Below, piece by piece: positions 1 through 6,196 of a stretch of 21,616 nucleotides of DNA (position 1 is its first letter; each line of letters begins with the position of its first letter). The DNA is from S012-135 sp964423785 (GTDB taxonomy: Bacteria > Desulfobacterota > Desulfobulbia > Desulfobulbales > S012-135): contig CAYRGZ010000028.1 in assembly GCA_964423785.1 (NCBI GenBank), positions 1 through 21,616 of the forward strand, given 5' to 3'. The notes beneath the pieces are model-generated. The model worked only from the letters and a program-made list of their open reading frames with translations, was not told where the DNA came from and ran no database searches. A program made the translations under genes and the position numbers.

Positions 1-370
1 CTCTTGCAATGAAATGATGCTTCTTATAGCTAATCTGCCGCCAAGAATCAACCCTGAATCCGTGACGGACTCTTGAATATATTTGCTGTTTTTTCCCGTC
101 GTTTCCGAGCATCACAACCAAAAGACCCTGTTTGGGGATATTCAGCCCGTGTATAGCATGTGTGCGGCACAGGGACGTGCCGCCGAATTCCGTCGGTTTT
201 GAAAAAACCAAGGAATTCATAAGGTTGGCCGAAAGTTGAACCGACGACGCCAACTCGTAGTCGGTTCAGGTCTGCCACGGCAATTCCTTGAGGAAAGGCG
301 TGAACCTGCGGAATCGTGACACGATTCCGTCAAACTCGGTTTTGGCCGGCAGACGGCGTATCCACAGCAA
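1..370. other. Intergenic region with serial inverted repeats
   Basis: No convincing gene is seen here. The stretch is visibly less GC-rich than the flanking genes. From 164 to 330 it carries four successive inverted repeats: GCGGCAC (164-170) with GTGCCGC (177-183); GAATTCC plus GGTTTT (185-200) with AAAACC plus GGAATTC (204-218); TGAACCGAC (237-245) with GTCGGTTCA (260-268); and GGAATCGT (310-317) with ACGATTCC (321-328). It lies just 3' of the minus-strand Omp85 gene, so these may be 3'-end structures of that transcript, a mobile repeat remnant, or a small RNA. No T-run follows a stem on the minus strand in the way of a classical intrinsic terminator. Confidence 0.6.
255..338 (+). repeat. 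Dispersed hairpin repeat, copy A
   Basis: This imperfect repeat matches a second copy at 6084-6180 in the same orientation. The first 31 bases (255-285) agree at 26 of 31 positions with 6084-6114. After a diverged spacer both share GTGAACC, then a hairpin with arms GGAATCGT and ACGATTCC, then TCAAA. In this copy the stem is 310-317 with 321-328 and a 3-nt loop, extendable by C309-G329. It lies downstream of the Omp85 gene. It resembles REP or MITE-like interspersed repeats, but no family is recognised. Confidence 0.65.
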
Positions 371-2317
371 TCAGAACGTCCGGCCGAGGTTGACGTGCAG
401 CCGCAGGCGGCTCTCGCCCGCGGACTCGGGATTGAGCTTGTAGCCGAGATCGACACTCACCGGGCCAATGGGGGTGCGGTAACGGACGCCTACACCGGCC
501 CCGTAGAGCAGATTGCCACCGTCGAGCCGGTACGGCTCGGCAAAGACGTTGCCGGCGTCGAGGAAGAGGACACCGCGCAACCGCTCGGTGAGCGGGATGC
601 GCAGCTCGGCACTGATCTCCAACAGGCTGAAACCGCCCAGAGGCTTGCCGTGCGCGTCCTTGTCGCCGACGTCGTGGAAGGCATAGCCGCGCAGCGATGT
701 GGCGCCGCCGGCGAAAAACCGCTTGGAAATCGGCACGTAATCGTCGCTCCGAAAAGGATCGACACTGCCGACCTTCATCCGCAGGACGCCGCCGAACCTG
801 GCGGGTAATGGCTGAAAAAGGCGGAGTTCTGCCTGTTGGCGCAAGAATTCGAACTCGCTGCCCAGCGCATCCACCGCCCCCTCGGCCAGATACGAAGCGA
901 GAATCCCCCGCGTTGGGTCCAGAGGGTCGTTCAGCCGCCGGAACCGCACCCCTCCTTCCAGGGACGAGATGAAGAAGTTCTGTTCCTCCACCCGGCCGAA
1001 CCGCTGTACCGCCGCGGCGATGGTCTCCGGGGCGACGTCGGTGGTCTCGTTGGTTTCCAGGTTCTGAGCCACATGAAGAGTCCAGCGCTCCGCCCAGTTC
1101 CGAGCGAGCATGGCCCGGGAATAGTACTGCTGGTTGCGAAACGATTCGTAGTTTTGCAATCGACTGCCGATCTCGCACGAAAACCGCAGATCTTCACGGC
1201 CCAAAAACCAGGGATTCTCGAACAGCAGTCGCAGGCGGTGGCCGAGGGCGGAGAGGCGCGCCTCCATGGTCGCGGTATAGCCCCGGCGCAGGAAGTTGCG
1301 CCAGCGGATCTCGGCCACCCCCCGCACGTCCTCCTCGGTGCCGTAGCCGACGCCGAGCTTGAGCCCGCGGGGCGGCTTCTCCTCCACCGTCACCACCAGG
1401 GGGACGGTGGTTGCTTCGACATGGGACCAGTCGGGCCGGACAGTCACTCGCCGGAAGAGATCGAGCCGGCGCAGGCGAGCCTCATCGGCGACGAGGCGCG
1501 AAAACGAAAAAACCATCCCCGGCCGAACGCTGAGCTCCCGCAGGATGATGGAGGTGGGCACCCGGTCGTTGCCGGTGACCGAGACAGTACCGAGTCGGTA
1601 GCGTTGCCCGGCGACGATCTCGAAATCGATGTCCGCCTGGTGTTCGCGCCGGAAGACCCGCACCTCGCCCTCGATGGTGGCCCGGGCGTGGCCGTGATCG
1701 GCCAGATATCGGACCAGGGCCCGTTTGATCTCTTCGTAGGCGCCGATGGCAAAGATATCCCCCTCGGCAAGCGGCGGCTCCGGCAAGAGGTGGTCGAGCT
1801 CCACCACGGCCGGTTGGCCGGCGCCGGCAGGCATCAGCCAGTCCGGGCAGTCCTGGTGGCAGCGTATCTGCAAGGAGGCGACCCGCACCGGCTCACCCTC
1901 GCTGATCGTAAGCGTGATGTCGACCCGGCCGTCGTGTTCCTCCACCGTGGTGGCGATGGCAACGTCGTAGTAACCGTGCCGCCGGTAGAGTTCCTGGATG
2001 CGGGCGAGATCCTCTTCGAGCAAGGCGGGGTCGAAAGCGGGGGGGCGGCTGAAAAATCCGGCCGGCCGTAGCCGGAGCACTGCAGTGATGACCTTCTTGG
2101 ACAGAACCTCGTTGCCGGTGATCGTAAGCCGGCCGACCACGGGCCGCGATTCCTCGATCGCCTCCTGGTTGTCCGGTCCACCATCGGCCGCAGCGGCCGG
2201 GGCGCCGCCCACGGCCGTCACCACGAAGAGGACAACAAGGAACCACGGAAGACAACGGCGGACAGCCTGTCGCCACCGCCGTGTCCCGAAACGGTTCGCG
2301 GTCCTTGACGTTCGCAT
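371..2317 (-). CDS. Omp85/TamA-like outer-membrane assembly protein
   Basis: The 648-residue protein has an N-terminal export signal (basic residues 1-22, hydrophobic 23-38, Ala-rich cleavage zone near 40-45). About three POTRA repeats follow (roughly 58-150, 151-237 and 238-314), then a C-terminal 16-strand-type barrel (about 318-648). Barrel hallmarks are SLRGY (541-545), equivalent to the (V/L)RG(F/Y) loop-6 motif, the phrase TPIGPVSVDLGY (615-626), and a terminal phenylalanine. Length and POTRA number fit TamA-type proteins better than five-POTRA BamA (about 800 residues). Such proteins insert or assemble outer-membrane proteins from the periplasm. The ATG at 2317 overlaps the upstream deacetylase stop (TGATG) and is preceded by GAGG with 7-nt spacing, so translation is probably coupled. 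No tamB gene lies downstream in the window. C153 and C157 in POTRA 2 could form a disulfide. Confidence 0.85.
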   Translation of the reverse strand: MRTSRTANRFGTRRWRQAVRRCLPWFLVVLFVVTAVGGAPAAAADGGPDNQEAIEESRPVVGRLTITGNEVLSKKVITAVLRLRPAGFFSRPPAFDPALLEEDLARIQELYRRHGYYDVAIATTVEEHDGRVDITLTISEGEPVRVASLQIRCHQDCPDWLMPAGAGQPAVVELDHLLPEPPLAEGDIFAIGAYEEIKRALVRYLADHGHARATIEGEVRVFRREHQADIDFEIVAGQRYRLGTVSVTGNDRVPTSIILRELSVRPGMVFSFSRLVADEARLRRLDLFRRVTVRPDWSHVEATTVPLVVTVEEKPPRGLKLGVGYGTEEDVRGVAEIRWRNFLRRGYTATMEARLSALGHRLRLLFENPWFLGREDLRFSCEIGSRLQNYESFRNQQYYSRAMLARNWAERWTLHVAQNLETNETTDVAPETIAAAVQRFGRVEEQNFFISSLEGGVRFRRLNDPLDPTRGILASYLAEGAVDALGSEFEFLRQQAELRLFQPLPARFGGVLRMKVGSVDPFRSDDYVPISKRFFAGGATSLRGYAFHDVGDKDAHGKPLGGFSLLEISAELRIPLTERLRGVLFLDAGNVFAEPYRLDGGNLLYGAGVGVRYRTPIGPVSVDLGYKLNPESAGESRLRLHVNLGRTF

Positions 2318-3477
2318 CAATCCGCCTCGGCCGGCCGGCGGTCGTCGATGAGCAGCCAGAAGCGGACCGCCGTTCGGTTGGAATCTTTCAGCCGGGCGCT
2401 GATCATGACCCGGTTCTGCCGCCGGGAAAGAGGCCGGGGGTTGTCGATCCAGACCCGGTTGCCCTGCCGCTGGGCCGGTTGCCAGCCCAGTTCCGAGACG
2501 TAGACGGCGAAGGAATCGGGCCGGTACCGTCCGGGATGGGCGACAATGCCGCCAAAGGAGGCCGGAGCCAGATCGCGCAGCGGGTCGAGGGAGGGCCAGA
2601 AATCGATGAGCGGCAGGTCGATCCGGTCGATGACCCGGGCGAAATGTTCCAGGGTGGACCAGTCGGTGCCAAGGATCGGCTCGCGCGGCAGACGCAGCCG
2701 GTCACTGGCGCCGCTCACCGCGCCGGGGTCCTGGCTGAACACCGCCTCGTAACCCAGCTCGGCGACGGTGTCGAGGACGATCCGGTTGTATTCGCCGTAC
2801 GGCAATGCGAGATAGCGCACCGGCTTTCCCAGCCGCTCCTGGAGAATGGCCCGCGACCGAAAAAGATCGTCCCGGATCCAGCGCCGGTAGGCGGCGTCAT
2901 CGGCACCGGCCGGCCGGCTGCCGAAGCGGGGATGGGAATAGCTGTGGTCCTGGAAATCGACGCCGGCGGCGGCCATCTCCCGGATCTGCTCCCACGTGAG
3001 AAAATTGCGGTAGCGTCGCTCCACCGCCTCGACGTAGAGAAAGACGGTAAAGGGAAAACCGTAGCGCCGCAAGAGCGGCCACGCCTCAGTATAGGTGCTC
3101 CGGTAGCCGTCGTCGATGGTGATGGCCACCGTTTTGGCGGGCAGGGTTCGGCCGGCGGCCACGCTCTCGGCAATGACGGCGAGCGGTACCACCTGGTAGC
3201 CGTCCTTGGCCAGGTGGTCGAGCTGGCGACGGAAGGCGTCGAGCGGCACGTTGGTGGTGGGCCAGGCGTCTTCCCCGAACCGGTGGTAAATGAGCACCAC
3301 CGCATCGGCACCAGCCCGCATGGGGCAAAGAAGAAAAACGAGAAGGCACAGGAGGACGCACGGTGCGTTTTTCCCCTGCCGCCACCGTCTTTTTTGTGGT
3401 ATTGTTGCGACCCCGCTCCCACAATTCCAAACACGACGGAGGATCGGTATGCACGCGAAAATCCTTGTCACGCTCAT
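2317..3477 (-). CDS. Exported polysaccharide deacetylase (NodB/CE4 fold)
   Basis: A carbohydrate esterase 4-type deacetylase, 386 residues from the chosen start. Motif 1 TIDDG gives the catalytic and metal-binding aspartates (D122, D123). Motif 2 HSYSH gives the metal histidines (H178, H182). Motif 3 is ALPYGEY (about 224-230). The order and the TWEQI phrase resemble PgaB/IcaB-type N-deacetylases, which remove acetyl groups from exopolysaccharide or other N-acetylated glycans in the periplasm or at the surface. A hydrophobic run LLCLLVFLLC after a basic segment, ending AGA, is a signal peptide, so the start must lie upstream of the ATG inside it. The ATG at 3477, with AAAGG 8 nt upstream, is the best in-frame candidate. 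It makes a 58-residue leader and overlaps the divergent cyclophilin start by 29 bp. A rarer start codon nearer the signal peptide is possible. It is coupled to the Omp85 gene by TGATG. Confidence 0.82.
   Translation of the reverse strand: MSVTRIFACIPILRRVWNCGSGVATIPQKRRWRQGKNAPCVLLCLLVFLLCPMRAGADAVVLIYHRFGEDAWPTTNVPLDAFRRQLDHLAKDGYQVVPLAVIAESVAAGRTLPAKTVAITIDDGYRSTYTEAWPLLRRYGFPFTVFLYVEAVERRYRNFLTWEQIREMAAAGVDFQDHSYSHPRFGSRPAGADDAAYRRWIRDDLFRSRAILQERLGKPVRYLALPYGEYNRIVLDTVAELGYEAVFSQDPGAVSGASDRLRLPREPILGTDWSTLEHFARVIDRIDLPLIDFWPSLDPLRDLAPASFGGIVAHPGRYRPDSFAVYVSELGWQPAQRQGNRVWIDNPRPLSRRQNRVMISARLKDSNRTAVRFWLLIDDRRPAEAD
3397..3405 (+). promoter_or_regulatory. Possible extended -10 of the cyclophilin gene
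   Basis: TGGTATTGT resembles an extended -10 element (TGn followed by TATTGT, 4 of 6 to consensus). It would start transcription near 3412, about 37 nt before the cyclophilin ATG. No good -35 is seen, so this is a weak call. Confidence 0.25.
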
Positions 3478-4057
3478 TGCGACAACCTTTCTGTTCCTGG
3501 CCACTTCCCTTGGCGTCGCCACGGCGGCGAGCGACCCGGCCAAGACGGCTGACCACCCGACGGTCACCCTGGAAACGAACCTGGGCACCATCGTCATCGA
3601 ACTCTTTCCGGACAAGGCGCCCAAGACCTGCGAAAACTTCCTGCGCTACGTGCGGGAGAAGTACTACGACGGCCTCCTCTTCCACCGGGTGATTCCGGGA
3701 TTCGTCATCCAGGGCGGCGGTTTCGAGCCGGGCATGAAACCGCGGCCGCCACAGCATCCGCCCATCGTCAACGAGGCGGACAACGGCCTCAAGAACCGGC
3801 GCGGCACCCTGTCCATGGCCCGCACCTTCCAGGTGAACAGCGCCACCAGCCAATTCTTCATCAACCTGAAGGACAACCCCTTCCTGGACCACCAGGGCAA
3901 CAACCCGGCCCGGTTCGGCTACGCCGTGTTCGGCAAGGTGATCAAGGGCATGGACGTGGTGGACAGGATCGCCAAGGTTCCCACCACCCGGGTACGGGGT
4001 TTCAAGGACGTGCCGGCTCAGGACGTCGTCATCGTGCGAGCGGTGGTGAACGAATAG
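3449..4057 (+). CDS. ppiA: Periplasmic cyclophilin-type peptidyl-prolyl isomerase
   Basis: The 202-residue protein catalyses cis-trans isomerisation of Xaa-Pro bonds during protein folding. A signal peptide (1-27, cleavage near ATAA/S) places it in the periplasm. The cyclophilin core is clear: FHRVIPGFVIQGGGF (78-92) holds the catalytic arginine R80 with F85 and Q88, and SATSQFFINL (131-140) and YAVFGKVIKGMDVVD (158-172) follow. The position of human cyclophilin A Trp121 is F146 (NPFLD), as in bacterial cyclophilins that bind cyclosporin poorly. The ATG at 3449 is fixed by GGAGG at 3438-3442, six bases upstream; an upstream in-frame ATG at 3290 would bury the signal peptide. Its 5' end diverges from and overlaps the deacetylase start, and its stop is 3 bp from the convergent parC stop. 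Confidence 0.93.
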   Translation: MHAKILVTLIATTFLFLATSLGVATAASDPAKTADHPTVTLETNLGTIVIELFPDKAPKTCENFLRYVREKYYDGLLFHRVIPGFVIQGGGFEPGMKPRPPQHPPIVNEADNGLKNRRGTLSMARTFQVNSATSQFFINLKDNPFLDHQGNNPARFGYAVFGKVIKGMDVVDRIAKVPTTRVRGFKDVPAQDVVIVRAVVNE

Positions 4058-4060
4058 CGG

Positions 4061-6049
4061 CTACGTTTTTTTGGTATCACTCTCGAACAGGGTGAGCGTC
4101 TTGGGTTGGGGGATGTCATCGGCCGTCGGCTGCCGGCCGACCACCCGCCGCACCACCCGGGTGCTGATCCGCTTGCCGATCGCCCCCACGCCCTTGACGA
4201 GAAAATCGTCGAAAGCGAAGTCGGCAATATTGCTCCGGGCCCGGCGCGACGGCATGAAGTAGACCCGTATCCCCTGCCCCTCGCCGACGGATAGGTACTG
4301 GATCTGAGACCGCCGGTGCTCGGGAAACAGGCGGTACTCGCGCTCCAGGATAAACTTCGGCATCCGGAACCGTTTGACGTAGGAAAGCCCGCTCTCCCCA
4401 TCCCGATAGACCAGGTTGAAGAGGAGCGACTCCTCCACCTTGCCCACCCAGACGAGATCGGAACCGACGTAGAGCTTGTCGGGTACCGGGATCACCTTGT
4501 ACATCCCCTCCTTTGTGATCAAGAGTAGCCGGTCGTATTCCGAGCAGGCCAACTCGACATCGCCCTTTTCCTTCACCTGATGGCCGAGGAAGCCGCTCTG
4601 CCGGTGGTAGACCACGGTCAGGTTGGAGAGCGCCACCTTGCGGGCATCGACCTCGTCGAAGGAAGCGATCTCGGTGCGCCGCGGATACAAGGGACCGTAA
4701 CGGGTGAGCAGGTCGTCGAGAAAGCGCAGGCAGTAGCCGACCAGGTCGGCGAGGTCTGCCTCCACCCGCTCGATGGCGGCCCGAGTCTCCTCGATGGCCT
4801 TCCTCTTTTTGTCGATGTCGTAGCGGGAGATGCGCTTGATGCGGATCTCCAAGAGCCGTTCCAGGTCGTCACGGCCGACCGGCCGTTCCAGCCGGTCGGC
4901 AAAGGGGCGCAGGGCCTCCTCCAGGGCGGTGAGCACCGCCTCGAAGGTCTCGCACTCCTCGATAGCCTTGTACAACCGCTCCTCGATGAAGATCTGTTCC
5001 AGGAGATCGGCGTGTAGCTTGTCGCGCAACCGACCAAGCTCGATTTCGAGTTCGCGTTCGAGATCGTTCTTCAGTTTTTCGGTGTTGGCCCGCAACACCT
5101 CGTCCACGCTCATGATCGCCGGCTTGCCGTCCCGGATCACCGTCAGGTTGGGGCTGATGGCGATCTCGCAGTCGGTGAACGCGTACAGGGCGTCGATGGT
5201 TTCCCGAGCATGGACACCGCGCGGCAACTTGATCTCGACCTCCACCGTCTCGGCGGTGTAGTCGTTCACCGACTGAATCTTCAGCTTGCCGGCCTTCACC
5301 GCCTTCTCGATGGAGTCGATGACCCCTTGGGTGGTGGTGGAATAGGGAATCTCGGTGATGACGATAGTCTTGTCGTCTCGGACCTCGAGCCGTGCCCGGC
5401 AACGCAAACGACCGTTGCCCTTTTGGTACTGGGAGACATCCAACAGGCCCCCTTGCAGAAAATCCGGAAAGATCTCGAAGGGCTCGTCCCGCAGGATCTT
5501 CTTCTGGGCCTCGAGCAGCTCGCAAAAATTGTGCGGCATGATCTTGGTGGCCATGCCGACGGCGATCCCTTCCGCCCCCTGCAAGAGAAGCAGGGGAATC
5601 TTGGCCGGCAGGCTGACCGGTTCGCGCATGCGGCCGTCGTAGGAATCGGTGTACTCGGTGAGGTCGGGATTGAACAGGGTCTCCCGGGCCAGGGGCGATA
5701 GCCGGCACTCGATGTAGCGGGCCGCCGATGCCTGGTCGCCGGTGAAGATGTTGCCGAAATTGCCCTGCCGGTCGATGAGGTAGCCTTTGTTGGCCAGGGT
5801 GACCAGGGCGGCGAAGATGGAGGCGTCGCCGTGCGGGTGTAGCTTCATGCATTCGCCGACCACGTTGGCCACCTTGTGGAAGCGGCCGTCGTCCATATTC
5901 TTCAGGGTCTGAAGGATACGGCGCTGCACCGGCTTCAGGCCGTCGGCCAGGTCCGGGATGGCTCGCTCCTTGATGACGTAGGAAGAATAGTCGATGAAAT
6001 TGTCGTGGAAGAGCCGGTGAAGGTCACCGTAATCGGTCGCTGGCACCAT
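4061..6049 (-). CDS. parC: DNA topoisomerase IV subunit A (ParC-like)
   Basis: The DNA-cleaving subunit of a type IIA topoisomerase, 662 residues, partner of the ParE-like protein encoded upstream. The catalytic tyrosine is Y112 in AARYIECRL, and the winged-helix segment HPHGDASIFAAL (71-82) precedes it. The tower and coiled-coil region lies around 300-470, followed by a short C-terminal region, well below the length of GyrA (about 800-880) or E. coli ParC (752). No GyrA box (QRRGGKG-like) is seen, which argues for decatenation or relaxation rather than supercoiling. The form of the YIE(C/A)RLS motif and the length recall the Bacteroidetes/Desulfobacterota ParC type. At the positions of E. 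coli GyrA S83 and D87 it has A76 and A80. parE lies upstream on the same strand, separated by 147 bp holding a repeat. Confidence 0.92.
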   Translation of the reverse strand: MVPATDYGDLHRLFHDNFIDYSSYVIKERAIPDLADGLKPVQRRILQTLKNMDDGRFHKVANVVGECMKLHPHGDASIFAALVTLANKGYLIDRQGNFGNIFTGDQASAARYIECRLSPLARETLFNPDLTEYTDSYDGRMREPVSLPAKIPLLLLQGAEGIAVGMATKIMPHNFCELLEAQKKILRDEPFEIFPDFLQGGLLDVSQYQKGNGRLRCRARLEVRDDKTIVITEIPYSTTTQGVIDSIEKAVKAGKLKIQSVNDYTAETVEVEIKLPRGVHARETIDALYAFTDCEIAISPNLTVIRDGKPAIMSVDEVLRANTEKLKNDLERELEIELGRLRDKLHADLLEQIFIEERLYKAIEECETFEAVLTALEEALRPFADRLERPVGRDDLERLLEIRIKRISRYDIDKKRKAIEETRAAIERVEADLADLVGYCLRFLDDLLTRYGPLYPRRTEIASFDEVDARKVALSNLTVVYHRQSGFLGHQVKEKGDVELACSEYDRLLLITKEGMYKVIPVPDKLYVGSDLVWVGKVEESLLFNLVYRDGESGLSYVKRFRMPKFILEREYRLFPEHRRSQIQYLSVGEGQGIRVYFMPSRRARSNIADFAFDDFLVKGVGAIGKRISTRVVRRVVGRQPTADDIPQPKTLTLFESDTKKT

Positions 6050-6083
6050 AGGGTCGTCGAAATAAGGATGGACTTGTAAAAAA

Positions 6084-6180
6084 TCGCAGTCGGTTCAGGC
6101 CTGACACGATAATTTAAGTGGTTACGCACCGTGAACCCGATGGAATCGTCGTTTTTACGATTCCATCAAAAAGGATCGGG
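6084..6180 (+). repeat. Dispersed hairpin repeat, copy B
   Basis: This is the second copy of the repeat at 255-338, filling most of the parE-parC gap. It has a perfect 11-bp stem, GATGGAATCGT (6139-6149) with ACGATTCCATC (6157-6167), around a 7-nt loop. An outer inverted repeat flanks it: TGAACCCGA (6132-6140) with TCGGGTTCA (6176-6184). A 10-bp palindrome TCAGGCCTGA lies at 6095-6104. The stem differs from copy A in loop size and in compensating flanks, which suggests that the structure is conserved. A transcript running from parE to parC would contain it. Confidence 0.68.
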
Positions 6181-6196
6181 TTCAGGGGCAACGGAC

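Noticed and set aside
48..278. A 76-codon minus-strand frame in the left intergenic region
   Set aside because: It runs through several inverted repeats, has no recognisable motif and no good ribosome site.
310..328. Hairpin in repeat copy A as an intrinsic terminator of the Omp85 gene
   Set aside because: No U-tract follows the stem on the minus strand, and the same stem occurs inside the parE-parC operon.
836..2071. A 411-codon plus-strand frame opposite the Omp85 gene
   Set aside because: It has no domain or ribosome site, and the minus strand encodes a coherent POTRA-barrel protein.
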